The notes under the pieces: model-generated
Told to the model about the DNA's origin: nothing
The model's database searches: none
What the model saw: only the letters and a program-made list of their open reading frames with translations
Program-made: the position numbers and the translations under genes
Part shown: one piece after another, positions 39,734 to 47,844 of the stretch
How positions within the stretch are numbered: the first letter of the stretch is position 1
How the letters are laid out: each line of letters begins with the position of its first letter
Assembly: GCA_963811365.1 (NCBI GenBank)
Contig: CAWEQW010000008.1
Location: forward strand, 930,001 to 994,000
Reading direction: 5' to 3'
DNA: 64,000 nt
Origin: CAWEQW01 sp963811365
GTDB taxonomy: Bacteria; Actinomycetota; Actinomycetes; Propionibacteriales; Nocardioidaceae

Positions 39734-41509
39734 CTATCTGCGCATGGTGAAGCGGACGGTGCCGTCGGGGTGGTGGTGCATGTCGTAGCTGGGGTCGTGG
39801 GCTTTGTGGTGGTGCCAGGAGCACAGGAGGCGGCCGTGGTCGAGGTTGGTGGGGGCGCCGGTGGCCCAGGTGCCGTTGTCGTGGTGGGTCTCGCACCAGG
39901 CGGCGGGGCGGTCGCAGCCGAGCGTGGTGCAGGTCTGGTCGCGCAGGGTGAGCGCGAGGCGTTGGGCCTTGGAGTGGAGGCGGGCGCGGCGGCCGAGGTC
40001 GAGGACCGCCGAGGCGCTGTCGAGGACGGCGGGGATCACTCCGGCGGTGCAGGCGAGTCGGCGGGCCTCGCCGGCGGAGAGGGTTCCGCCGGTGTCCAGG
40101 GTGGCTATCCCGGCGGTGTTGAGGCGGTCTTCGAGCTGGGCCAGGCTCATGGTGACCACGACGGTGGCGCCGGCGCCGGAGGCGGCGGGCAGGTCACGGT
40201 CGGTGAGGCGTTCGAGGAGCTCGCAGAACCCGATCCCGGCGACCTCGGGGCGGGTCAGCCGCACCGCGCGGGCACTCCTGGACACGGTGTCGCCGGCTGC
40301 TCCGGCTGCTCCGGCTGCTCCGGCTGCTCCGGCTGCTCCGGCGGCTGGTCCGGCGGCTGCGGCGGCTTCGGCTGTTTCGGCGGCTTCGGTGGTGGTCTTC
40401 TCGGTGGCGGCGTGTTCGTAGGGTGAGTCGCCGGTGGCGGCGAGGGTGGCTCGGCGGCGGGGGGAGGTCAGTGCCCACAGGGCTTTGGTGAGGATCGCGG
40501 CGTGCAGGTCGGGGATCAGGAACCGGCCGGTGTGGGTGCCGTCGTGGTTGTCGCGGACCTGCAGGTAGCACCGCCGCCGCGCGCGGCGCTCCTCGGCAGC
40601 CAGCCGGCGGCCCTCGACCAGGTCGGCGGTCTCGGGGTCGAGGACCTCCAGCAGGTGTCGGCCGGCGACCTGCAGCCGGGCCGCGTCCAACGATGCGGCG
40701 AGCTCGACCAGGTGGGTCTCGCCGCGTTGCCGCCCGCTGGTGTCGAGGGTGGCGGGTAGCGCGTCGACCGCGCTGGTGATCACGGCCGCCTGGGCCGGGT
40801 CGACCCGGCCGGCGGCGAGCGCGGCCGCGGTCACCGGATGGGCCTGCAGGGTGTGCGCCAGCCGCAGGTCGGCGGCGGCGGCCCGGTGGCCGATCCGGGC
40901 GCTGTGGCGCCACCATGCCGTGGTCGAGGGCGCCGCCGAGGCGGCGGCCACGTCGACGGTATCGGCGGCGGCCAGCAGCCGGGCCTGCAGGGCGGTGATC
41001 CGCGACTGCGCGGTGTGCAGGTCCTCCAGGGTCTGGGCGAGCTGCCCGGCCGTCAGCGACCAGGTCGGCGCCTCGACCACCCGATCGAGCACCTCATGAA
41101 GCCGCTTGGCGAACCAGACGACCTCTCCAACCCCACCCGACCCGTCCACGGACCCCCCAGACACGGACCCCCCAGACACGGCCGGCCCAGACACGGCCGG
41201 TCCAGACGCAGCCGGCCCGGCCGCAGCCCGCCCGGCCGGCTCGACCGCGGCTGGCGCGACCCCAGGATCGGCTGTCGCGTCGGGTGTCGCGTCGGGTGCG
41301 TCGGATCCTGCAGAGGCGGCGGGCGCGACCCCAGGATCGGCTGCCCCGGCCGATGCTCTGTCGGCTGCCTCGTCAGATGCCGCGGCGGATCCTGCAAAGG
41401 CGGCGGATCCCGCAGAGGCGGCGGTCCCGTCGGCGCCCGCCGACCCGGGCACGCCACCCTCCGGCGGCTCCCCCTCGGAGCCGCCCCGCGGGTCCAGGGC
41501 CTCAGTCAC
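39734..41509 (-). CDS. DUF222/HNH endonuclease domain protein (13E12 repeat type)
   Basis: Protein of 591 residues. The first ~150 are low-complexity Ala/Gly/Pro/Ser; the DUF222 domain follows (FAKRLHEVLDRVVEAPTWSLTAGQL..., AWWRHSARIGHRAAAADLRLA); the C-terminal HNH site is CDRPAAWCETHHDNGTWATGAPTNLDHGRLLCSWHHHKAHD in family terms. Such genes occur in several copies in actinobacterial genomes and behave like selfish or mobile elements. A GAA-type repeat at 40295-40339 sits inside. GTG at 41509 is six bases after TAGCGT. Next to it is the only large gene-poor region of the window. Confidence 0.9.
   Translation of the reverse strand: MTEALDPRGGSEGEPPEGGVPGSAGADGTAASAGSAAFAGSAAASDEAADRASAGAADPGVAPAASAGSDAPDATPDATADPGVAPAAVEPAGRAAAGPAASGPAVSGPAVSGGSVSGGSVDGSGGVGEVVWFAKRLHEVLDRVVEAPTWSLTAGQLAQTLEDLHTAQSRITALQARLLAAADTVDVAAASAAPSTTAWWRHSARIGHRAAAADLRLAHTLQAHPVTAAALAAGRVDPAQAAVITSAVDALPATLDTSGRQRGETHLVELAASLDAARLQVAGRHLLEVLDPETADLVEGRRLAAEERRARRRCYLQVRDNHDGTHTGRFLIPDLHAAILTKALWALTSPRRRATLAATGDSPYEHAATEKTTTEAAETAEAAAAAGPAAGAAGAAGAAGAAGAAGDTVSRSARAVRLTRPEVAGIGFCELLERLTDRDLPAASGAGATVVVTMSLAQLEDRLNTAGIATLDTGGTLSAGEARRLACTAGVIPAVLDSASAVLDLGRRARLHSKAQRLALTLRDQTCTTLGCDRPAAWCETHHDNGTWATGAPTNLDHGRLLCSWHHHKAHDPSYDMHHHPDGTVRFTMRR
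40295..40339. repeat. Five perfect 9-bp repeats inside the HNH gene
   Basis: GGCTGCTCC repeated five times in frame, encoding a run of Gly-Ala-Ala on the minus strand. It lies in an insert between conserved DUF222 and HNH segments, so copy number can vary without harming either. Confidence 0.85.
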
Positions 41510-41515
41510 ACCCCC

Positions 41516-41521
41516 ACGCTA
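41516..41521 (-). promoter_or_regulatory. Leaderless-type -10 element of the HNH gene
   Basis: TAGCGT on the minus strand, six bases before the GTG at 41509. Confidence 0.5.
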
Positions 41522-41880
41522 AAGACCACCACCCCCGCCCCCCAGCACACATCTTCGAACGGTGGACAACCGCCCACAACCCCGGCCCTGTGGACGAAAC
41601 CTGGCCCGAACCGGCTGCCCGAGGAGATGCCCACGTACCGACCTTCCGTGCGCCCCTCCGGTCCATCGCGGGGTTTGCCGTAGGTGCTGGAGGCCTCCGG
41701 AGCCACTTCGCGGGACGTCGAGCGGCTCGGGTGCCGCTCCGCCGCTGCCGAGCAGTCGATCAGAATCGTGACCGCCGTTCGAGATCGGGCGCCCGGCCCC
41801 GCGGCCGGTGGGCGGACCGCCTCGGCGTGTTCCGCCGCGAGATCGGGGCATTCATCGCAGTACGCCGTCGATGCGGCATC

Positions 41881-41931
41881 GTCACCCGGGGATCAGCGTC
41901 ACCCGGGGATCAGCGTCACCCGGGGATCAGC
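41881..41931. repeat. Three perfect tandem copies of a 17-bp unit
   Basis: GTCACCCGGGGATCAGC three times head to tail. Shorter GATCAG-containing pieces follow within 30 bases, including one forming a small hairpin. No spacers, so not CRISPR; iterated binding sites or a minisatellite are possible. Confidence 0.9.
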
Positions 41932-42229
41932 ACAGTGCGATCGGGGCGTGCGGATCAGCGCACGTGGGACCGGGAGAGGCACAGCTGTCATCCGACTCTG
42001 TCGCGCCGGAGCTCGCGAGCACCGACGGCCGAGCCACCCGCCGTACGACCGCTCGAGGAGCTCCCGCAGGTGCGCACCCGGACGATCATCCGCGCGGTGA
42101 GCGACTGCGACGACTCCTGGCCGGCGGTGCCGAGCGGGCCACCTCATCGAACAGCAAGTGCGCGCCCTGCCCTCGAGAGCGCCCGAGCAGTCCCCCGTCC
42201 GCCGACTCGGGCGGTGGGCCCTAGACACG

Positions 42230-42241
42230 GTTCCCGGGAAC
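42230..42241. promoter_or_regulatory. 12-bp palindrome upstream of the envelope operon
   Basis: GTTCCCGGGAAC is a perfect palindrome 81 bases before the YtxH-like gene, just after a -10-like TAGACA. A regulator site is possible. Confidence 0.4.
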
Positions 42242-42272
42242 GACAATGAAAGGTCAGCCATCGCGTTTCACC

Positions 42273-42309
42273 CGTTCCGTTCCGGGCACCAAGAGGCCCG
42301 AACCGAACG
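42273..42309 (+). promoter_or_regulatory. Long imperfect hairpin in the leader of the envelope operon
   Basis: CGTTCCGTTCCGGG and CCCGAACCGAACG pair with one mismatch and one bulge around a 10-base loop, ending directly before the GGGAG ribosome site of the gene at 42323. The position suits control of translation or a partial terminator. Confidence 0.5.
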
Positions 42310-42322
42310 AAGGGAGACGGCA

Positions 42323-42640
42323 ATGAAGGGCAAGGTCCTGCTGCTCACCGGCGCCGCCGTCGGGTACGTCCTCGGGACGCGCGACGGCCGCGAGCGGTAC
42401 GAGCAGATCCGGTCCCAGGCACAGCGGCTCTGGAACGACCCGAAGGTGCAAGACGCACGGTCGCACGCCCAGGACGCGGCACGTGAGCGGGCACCGGAGA
42501 TGCAGCAGAAGCTCTCGGACGCAGCCTCCAAGGCGGGCGACTCCGCCCGGTCGAGGTTCGGCGGCGAGGACGCCGAGACCAGCGCCACCGGCGCCGCGCA
42601 CCAGGCTGGCGAGCCCACGACCGGAGCCACCTATGGCTGA
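42323..42640 (+). CDS. YtxH-like small protein
   Basis: Protein of 105 residues. A short hydrophobic N terminus containing GKVLLLTGAAVGYVLGTRDGRERYEQI is typical of YtxH-type membrane-tethered stress proteins in actinobacteria; the rest is a charged Ala/Gln-rich helix. ATG 42323 follows GGGAG by seven bases. It opens a five-gene operon of envelope proteins and overlaps the next start by eight bases. Confidence 0.8.
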   Translation: MKGKVLLLTGAAVGYVLGTRDGRERYEQIRSQAQRLWNDPKVQDARSHAQDAARERAPEMQQKLSDAASKAGDSARSRFGGEDAETSATGAAHQAGEPTTGATYG

Positions 42641-43063
42641 GTCCTCGGCGTCGGCCGGCCGCCCGGCCGCCGACGCCAGCACGGGGAGCTCGTCGCACGG
42701 CTGTCCGAGCAGTCCAGCCGGCTGATGCGCGACGAGATCGCGCTGCTGCGCGTCGAGATGACCGAGAAGGCCAAGCACGCCGGTGTCGGCGCCGGACTCT
42801 TCAGCGCCGCCGGCGTACTGGCCCTCTTCGGCCTCGGCACGCTCATCGCCACCGCGGTGCTCGCGCTGGCGCTCGTGCTGCCCGCCTGGCTCGCGGCACT
42901 GATCGTGGCCGTGCTGGTGTTCGCGGCCGCCGGCATCGCCGCGCTGATCGGCAAGAAGCAGGTGCAGGTGGCCACGCCGGCCGCACCCGAGGAGACCATC
43001 ACCAACGTCAAGCGCGACGTGCAGGAAGTCCAGGAGGCACGCCACCGTGACCACTCAGCCTGA
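42633..43063 (+). pseudogene. Phage-holin-like (holin superfamily III) membrane protein, frameshifted
   Basis: After repair about 143 residues: an N-terminal helix (STGELVARLSEQSSRLMRDEIALLRVEM in family terms), two hydrophobic helices and a charged tail. This is the actinobacterial holin-like family usually placed before DUF3618 genes. The frame is lost in a GGGG run at 42683-42686; one more G restores TGELVARLSEQ. All else is intact and both flanking genes overlap it, so a sequencing error is likely. Confidence 0.78.
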
Positions 43064-43409
43064 CCCCGCGACGCCGACCGTCGACGGCGGGTCGTCGAAC
43101 GGCACACCGGCCACCAAGGACGAGATCCAGGCCGACATCGAGGCGACGCGCGCCCAGCTGGGCGAGACCGTCGACCTGCTCGCCCAGAAGATGGACGTCA
43201 AGACCCGTCTGAAGAACGGGGCCGCCGAGGCCTCTTCCCGGCTACGTGCCCAGGCGTCCGCGACCTCGGCCCTGGTCCGGGCCCAGGCCGGCCCCACCCG
43301 GGAGCGGATCGTCGCCCAGGTTCGGGCGAATCCGGTCGTCCCGGTGGGTGCAGCGGCCGTCGTCGCGGTGCTCGCGACGGGGCTGGTCGTCTGGAGGCGC
43401 CGGTCGTGA
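43047..43409 (+). CDS. DUF3618 protein
   Basis: Protein of 120 residues. It has the family motif DEIQADIEATRAQLGETVDLLAQKMDVKTR, a charged helix, and one C-terminal membrane segment ending WRRRS. Function unknown. GTG at 43047 overlaps the holin-like gene by 17 bases, and its stop overlaps the next start. Confidence 0.85.
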   Translation: MTTQPDPATPTVDGGSSNGTPATKDEIQADIEATRAQLGETVDLLAQKMDVKTRLKNGAAEASSRLRAQASATSALVRAQAGPTRERIVAQVRANPVVPVGAAAVVAVLATGLVVWRRRS

Positions 43410-44539
43410 GCAAGCGGGCCCCCGAGCGGGACCAGGAAGAGGCACGGCGGGGGGCGGACCCGGAGGGCGAGCAGAAGGTCGACTCGGTCACCGACCTCTC
43501 GAAGCCGTCCTGGCTGTACGTCCTGCGACGGACGGCGCGGGAGTTCTCCAAGGACCAGTGCACCGACCTTGCGGCGGCGCTGACCTACTACTCCGTGCTG
43601 GCGGTGTTCCCGGCCGCGATCGCGATGCTGTCGCTCGTCGGTCTGGTCGGCCAGGGTCCGAAGACGGTGACGACGCTCACCGACATCCTGTCGAGCGTCG
43701 GCGTCTCGGACAAGGTCGTGGGAACCATCGAGGGACCGCTCACCCAGATCAGCCACTCCACCGGGTCCGGCTTCGCCCTCGTCATCGGTCTGGCCACCGC
43801 ACTGTGGTCCGCGTCGGGCTACGTCGGCTCGTTCGGGCGGGCGATGAACCGGGTCTACGAGATCCGGGAGGGTCGCCCCTTCTGGAAGCTCCGGCCGATC
43901 ATGATCCTGGTGACGCTCGTCGCCGTCGTGCTCTCGGCGCTGGTGGCCCTGGCTCTGGTGCTCACCGGCCCGGCGGCCGCGGCCGTCGGAGACGCCGTAG
44001 GCCTCGGCTCGACCGCGGTCACGGTCTGGAACATCGCCAAGTGGCCGGTGCTCCTCCTGGCGGTCATCACGATCGTGGCGATCCTGTACTACGCCACCCC
44101 CAACGTGAAGCAGCCGAAGTTCCGGTGGATCAGCGTGGGCGCCGCGTTCGCGGTCGTCGTCTGGATCGTCGCGTCGGCGCTGTTCGGCGTCTACGTCGCG
44201 AGCTTCTCCAGCTTCAACAAGACCTACGGGTCGCTGGCGGGCGCTGTGGTGTTCCTGCTCTGGCTGTGGATCACCAACCTGGCGCTGCTGTTCGGTGCGG
44301 AGCTGGACGCGGAGCTGGAGCGTGGCCGCGAGCTGCAGGCCGGGATCCCGGCCGAGGAGAGCATCCAGCTGCCTCCGCGCGACACGCGGAACATCGACAA
44401 GCTGGAGGAGAAGGAGCGCCAGGACATCGAGAAGGGGCGAGCGCTCCGCGAGACCAACGGCGGCACCGCGGAGCCGGCGGACGCCGACCCCGCGGTTCCC
44501 GCCCAGCGCGACAACCGGGAGGTACGACGTGAGGGCTGA
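43406..44539 (+). CDS. YihY/virulence factor BrkB family membrane protein (copy 2)
   Basis: Protein of 377 residues: charged N terminus, YihY core with AALTYYSVLAVFPAAIAMLSL, SGYVGSFGRAMNRVYEIREGRPFWKLR and LLWLWITNLALLFGAELDAELERGRELQ, then a long charged tail. It differs clearly from the shorter copy at 10927-11835. GTG at 43406 overlaps the DUF3618 stop by four bases. Likely an envelope-integrity protein. Confidence 0.9.
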   Translation: MSKRAPERDQEEARRGADPEGEQKVDSVTDLSKPSWLYVLRRTAREFSKDQCTDLAAALTYYSVLAVFPAAIAMLSLVGLVGQGPKTVTTLTDILSSVGVSDKVVGTIEGPLTQISHSTGSGFALVIGLATALWSASGYVGSFGRAMNRVYEIREGRPFWKLRPIMILVTLVAVVLSALVALALVLTGPAAAAVGDAVGLGSTAVTVWNIAKWPVLLLAVITIVAILYYATPNVKQPKFRWISVGAAFAVVVWIVASALFGVYVASFSSFNKTYGSLAGAVVFLLWLWITNLALLFGAELDAELERGRELQAGIPAEESIQLPPRDTRNIDKLEEKERQDIEKGRALRETNGGTAEPADADPAVPAQRDNREVRREG

Positions 44540-44825
44540 GGAGCGGACCAGCACATCGGCGAGGATCCTCTACCGACCAGTGGGGATCGTCGGCAGCATC
44601 CTGGCCGGCGTGCTCGCCGGCCAGATCACCCAGCAGGTGTGGAAGCGGGCGACGCGCGGCGACAACGCCGACCCGCCGAACGCGCTGGAGTCGGAGTACT
44701 CGCTGCGCCAGGTGCTGGCGGCGTCCGCCGTGCAGGGCGCGATCTTCGCCGCCGTGAAGGCGCTTGTCGACCGGGGTGGTGCCCGGGCGTTCCAGCGCTG
44801 GACCGGTGAGTGGCCCGGCGACTAG
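44529..44825 (+). CDS. DUF4235 membrane protein
   Basis: Protein of 98 residues with the DUF4235 pattern ILYRPVGIVGSILAGVLAGQITQQVWKRATRG and a second helix around VQGAIFAAVKALVDRGG. GTG at 44529 overlaps the YihY gene by 11 bases; last gene of the envelope operon. Function unknown. Confidence 0.83.
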   Translation: MRAEERTSTSARILYRPVGIVGSILAGVLAGQITQQVWKRATRGDNADPPNALESEYSLRQVLAASAVQGAIFAAVKALVDRGGARAFQRWTGEWPGD

Positions 44826-44848
44826 GAACTGCCGAACCCTGCTGCACC

Positions 44849-45526
44849 TCAGACCCGCTTCCGGGCCGGCACTCCCGAGATCGCCAGCCCGGAGCGGGTC
44901 TTGTAGCGCTTGTTGATGCTGATCAGCACCGCGGTGAGCGGCTCGAGCTGGCGGGCCATCCGCAGCAGGCCCGCGTCCACGCCGGGCCGTCCGGTGACCG
45001 TCGTCGCCAGCTCGATGGCCACGTCCTTCGCGGCGGCGTCGTCACCGCACACCAGGACGTCCTCGTGGGACAAGAACTCCTCGCGACCCCACAGGGTCGG
45101 GGCGGACACGTGGTGGAAGGCCCCCACCAGCCGGGCGTCGGGGGCCAGGGCGGCAGCCGTCTCGGCGACCGACCCGCCCGGCACCTCGAGCCCGAACGGT
45201 CCCGCCGCGTCGAAGCCCAGCGGGTTCACGCAGGACACCACGACCTTCCCGGCGAGCCGGTCCGCCAGGGAGCGGACCAGGTCGTCGTGACCGGCGTACG
45301 GCACGGCCAGCACGACGACGTCCGCAGCCCGAACGGCCGTGCCGTTGTCAGCGCCGCGCACCTCCCCCGGCACGTTCCGGCCGGCGACCTCGGCTGCGAT
45401 GGCCGCCGCGCGGTCGGCGGAGCGTGACCCGAACACGACCCGGTGACCGTGCCGCGCGAACCGGTAGCCGAGACCGCGGCCCTGCGGACCGGTGCCGCCG
45501 AGCACGGCGATGTCGTAGGACGCCAC
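44849..45526 (-). CDS. NADPH:F420 oxidoreductase-like protein
   Basis: Rossmann protein of 225 residues that should move hydride between NADP(H) and coenzyme F420. The N terminus IAVLGGTGPQGRGLGYRFARHGHRVVFGSRS is the NADP fold with the F420-reductase fingerprint; VVLAVPYAGH and VVSCVNPLGFD are also typical. GTG 45526 follows GGAGGAGAT. Divergent from an F420-dependent LLM oxidoreductase, which would use the reduced cofactor. Confidence 0.88.
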   Translation of the reverse strand: MASYDIAVLGGTGPQGRGLGYRFARHGHRVVFGSRSADRAAAIAAEVAGRNVPGEVRGADNGTAVRAADVVVLAVPYAGHDDLVRSLADRLAGKVVVSCVNPLGFDAAGPFGLEVPGGSVAETAAALAPDARLVGAFHHVSAPTLWGREEFLSHEDVLVCGDDAAAKDVAIELATTVTGRPGVDAGLLRMARQLEPLTAVLISINKRYKTRSGLAISGVPARKRV

Positions 45527-45554
45527 ATCTCCTCCAGTCCCGGCGCAGCCGGCG

Positions 45555-45582
45555 TTGACAGGGACGTTGACAGAGATACTGT
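45555..45582 (+). promoter_or_regulatory. Promoter of the LLM oxidoreductase-acyl-CoA dehydrogenase operon
   Basis: TTGACA (45555-45560) and TACTGT (45577-45582) spaced by 16 bases, about 73 bases before the ATG at 45656. The -10 lies inside the TGACAG/CTGTCA operator. Confidence 0.6.
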
Positions 45583-45584
45583 CA
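45568..45584. promoter_or_regulatory. Dyad operator TGACAG-AGATA-CTGTCA in the F420 divergent gap
   Basis: Perfect 6-bp arms with a 5-base centre; a further TTGACAG half-site lies 12 bases upstream (45555-45561). It covers the -10 of the LLM gene. No regulator gene is adjacent. Confidence 0.7.
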
Positions 45585-45655
45585 CGGTAGTGCGGCGCCG
45601 CGGCCACCCGGCCCACGGTCCCGGGCGGACCGACCCGTGAGCAGACGAGGACCCG

Positions 45656-46687
45656 ATGAAGCTCTCCACCCAGCTGATGTACTCCGGGAACCCCCGCGAG
45701 GCCGCCGACTCGGTCGTCGCGCTCGAGGGCGCGGGGCTCGACACCGTGTGGGTCGCCGAGGCCTACGGCTTCGACTCCCCGACCCTGATGGGCTACCTCG
45801 CCGCCAAGACGAGCACGGTGGAGATCGGCTCGGCCATCCTGAACGTCTTCTCGCGGACCCCCGGCGCCCTCGCCCAGACCGCGGCGGGTCTCGACAACGT
45901 GAGCGAGGGGCGGGCGATCCTCGGTCTCGGCGCCTCGGGCCCGCAGGTCATCGAGGGCTGGCACGGCGTCCCCTACGAGCGGCCGCTCGGGCGGACCCGT
46001 GAGGTCGTCGACATCGTGCGGGCCGCGCTGCGTCGCGAGACGCTGACCTACCAGGGCAGGGTCTTCACGCTGCCGCTGCCGGCGGACCGGGGCACCGGTC
46101 TCGGGAAGCCGCTGAAGATGCTCACCCGTCCCGAGCGGCCCGCGGTGCCGATCTACGTGGCGGCGCTCGGGCAGAAGAACGTCGAGGGCACCGCGGAGTA
46201 CGCCGACGGATGGCTGCCGTTCCTGTTCTCGCCGGAGAAGTCCTCCGCGGTGTGGGGCGACGCGCTCGCTCGAGGCGCGGCCAGACGGCAGCCCGGTCTC
46301 GGCCCGCTGGAGATCTCCGCCGGCGGCATGCTCGCGGTGGGCGAGGACGTCAAGGGGCTGCTGGACCTGGCGCGGCCCACCTTCGCGCTCTACATCGGCG
46401 GGATGGGCGCCAAGGGCCGGAACTTCTACAACGACCTGGCGCGCGCCTACGGCTTCGAGAAGGAGGCCTCGACGATCCAGGAGCTCTACCTCGGCGGGAA
46501 CAAGCGCGACGCCGAGGCCCACGTCCCGCTCGAGCTGCTCGAGCAGTGCAACCTCGTCGGCCCGGAGTCGTACGTCAGGGAGCGGGTCGCCGCGTTCGCG
46601 GAGGCGGGCGTGACCAACCTCCAGGTCCTGCCGGTGGCCGACGACCCCGCGGCCCTCGTGGGCCGGCTCAAGGAGTGGGTGTCGTGA
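45656..46687 (+). CDS. LLM-class F420-dependent oxidoreductase
   Basis: Luciferase-like TIM-barrel enzyme of 343 residues expected to use reduced F420. Typical segments: DTVWVAEAYGFDSPTLMGYLAAKTSTVEIGSAI, RAILGLGASGPQVIEGWHGV, PIYVAALGQKNVEGTAEYADGWLPFLF. ATG 45656 follows GAGGA by six bases. The next gene, an acyl-CoA dehydrogenase, overlaps by four bases, so both may act on the same acyl or sterol-type substrate. Confidence 0.9.
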   Translation: MKLSTQLMYSGNPREAADSVVALEGAGLDTVWVAEAYGFDSPTLMGYLAAKTSTVEIGSAILNVFSRTPGALAQTAAGLDNVSEGRAILGLGASGPQVIEGWHGVPYERPLGRTREVVDIVRAALRRETLTYQGRVFTLPLPADRGTGLGKPLKMLTRPERPAVPIYVAALGQKNVEGTAEYADGWLPFLFSPEKSSAVWGDALARGAARRQPGLGPLEISAGGMLAVGEDVKGLLDLARPTFALYIGGMGAKGRNFYNDLARAYGFEKEASTIQELYLGGNKRDAEAHVPLELLEQCNLVGPESYVRERVAAFAEAGVTNLQVLPVADDPAALVGRLKEWVS

Positions 46688-47835
46688 CGACCGGGGACCG
46701 GCCGCTGCTCACCGAGGAGCACGAGGCCTTCCGCGGCACCGTGCGGGCGTTCCTGGACAAGGAGGTGCTGCCCTACCACGCCGACTGGGAGCGGGCCGGC
46801 GTCGTGGACCGCGACGTCTGGCGGCGGGCCGGCGAGACCGGGCTGCTCTGCTTCGACGTCGACCCGGCGTACGGCGGCGCGGGGGTGCGCGACTTCCGCC
46901 ACAACCTCGTGCTCGCCGAGGAGATGACCCGCGCCGGCGCGCACGGCCCCGCGTTCGGGCTGCACACCGACATCGTGGTGCCGTACCTCTCCGGCCTCGG
47001 CAGCCAGGAGCAGAGGCGTCGCTGGCTGCCCGGCTGCGTCAGCGGGGACCTGGTCACGGCCGTGGCGATGACCGAGCCCGACGCCGGCAGCGACCTGCAG
47101 GGCATCCGCACCACAGCCGTGGACAAGGGCGACCACTACGTGCTCAACGGGTCCAAGACGTTCATCAGCAACGGCATCCTCTCCGACCTCGTCGTGGTCG
47201 TCGCGCGCACCGACCCGGACGCCGGCCACCAGGGCATCAGCCTGCTCGTGGTGGAGCGAGGCATGCCCGGCTTCGAGCGCGGCCGCAACCTCGACAAGCT
47301 CGGTCAGCACGCCCAGGACACCGCGGAGCTCTTCTTCGACGACGTCGTGGTGCCCAAGCAGAACCTGCTCGGGCCCGAGGGGTCCGGGTTCGTGTCCCTG
47401 ATGGTGAACCTCCCGCAGGAACGGCTCTCGATCGCGATGACGGCCGCGGCGGCCTGCGAGCACCTCCTCGAGCTCTCGCTGGACTACGCCCGGCAGCGCC
47501 GGGCCTTCGGGCGCCCGATCGGCTCCTTCCAGCACAACCGGTTCGTGCTGGCCGAGATGGCCACCGAGGCGCACATCGCCCGGGTCTTCGTCGACGACTG
47601 CGTGCGCCGCCACAACGCCGGAGAGCTCGACGCGAGCCTCGCCGCCATGGCGAAGTGGTGGACGACCGAGCTGCAGAAGAAGGTCGCCGACGCGGCCGTG
47701 CAGCTGCACGGCGGCTACGGCTACATGCGCGAGTACCCGGTCGCCCGGGCGTACGTCGACAGCCGGATCCAGACCATCTACGGGGGCACCACCGAGATCC
47801 AGAAGGAGATCATCGGTCGCGCGCTGGGTCTTTGA
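46684..47835 (+). CDS. Acyl-CoA dehydrogenase
   Basis: FAD enzyme of 383 residues introducing a 2,3-double bond into an acyl-CoA. Marks: TAVAMTEPDAGSDLQGIRTTA (FAD contact), YVLNGSKTFISNG, RRAFGRPIGSFQHNRF, and QLHGGYGYMREYPVARAYVDSRIQTIYGGTTEIQKEII at the end. GTG 46684 overlaps the LLM gene stop (GTGA), so the two are coupled. Confidence 0.95.
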   Translation: MTTGDRPLLTEEHEAFRGTVRAFLDKEVLPYHADWERAGVVDRDVWRRAGETGLLCFDVDPAYGGAGVRDFRHNLVLAEEMTRAGAHGPAFGLHTDIVVPYLSGLGSQEQRRRWLPGCVSGDLVTAVAMTEPDAGSDLQGIRTTAVDKGDHYVLNGSKTFISNGILSDLVVVVARTDPDAGHQGISLLVVERGMPGFERGRNLDKLGQHAQDTAELFFDDVVVPKQNLLGPEGSGFVSLMVNLPQERLSIAMTAAAACEHLLELSLDYARQRRAFGRPIGSFQHNRFVLAEMATEAHIARVFVDDCVRRHNAGELDASLAAMAKWWTTELQKKVADAAVQLHGGYGYMREYPVARAYVDSRIQTIYGGTTEIQKEIIGRALGL

Positions 47836-47844
47836 GCAGGCGGC

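Larger units (their letters stand above)
41510..42322. other. Gene-poor intergenic region of 813 bases
   Basis: No open frame on either strand looks like a real protein. Contents: the leaderless -10 of the HNH gene at 41521-41516, a three-copy 17-bp repeat (41881-41931), an inverted repeat CGTGCG-GATCAG-CGCACG (41947-41964), a 12-bp palindrome (42230-42241) and the leader hairpin of the next operon (42273-42309). It may hold remnants of an inserted element, but nothing is recognisable. Confidence 0.6.

Noticed and set aside
41684..42100. Possible decayed gene in the gap after the HNH gene
   Set aside because: Several frames are open but none shows conserved motifs, a ribosome site or a consistent amino-acid pattern.
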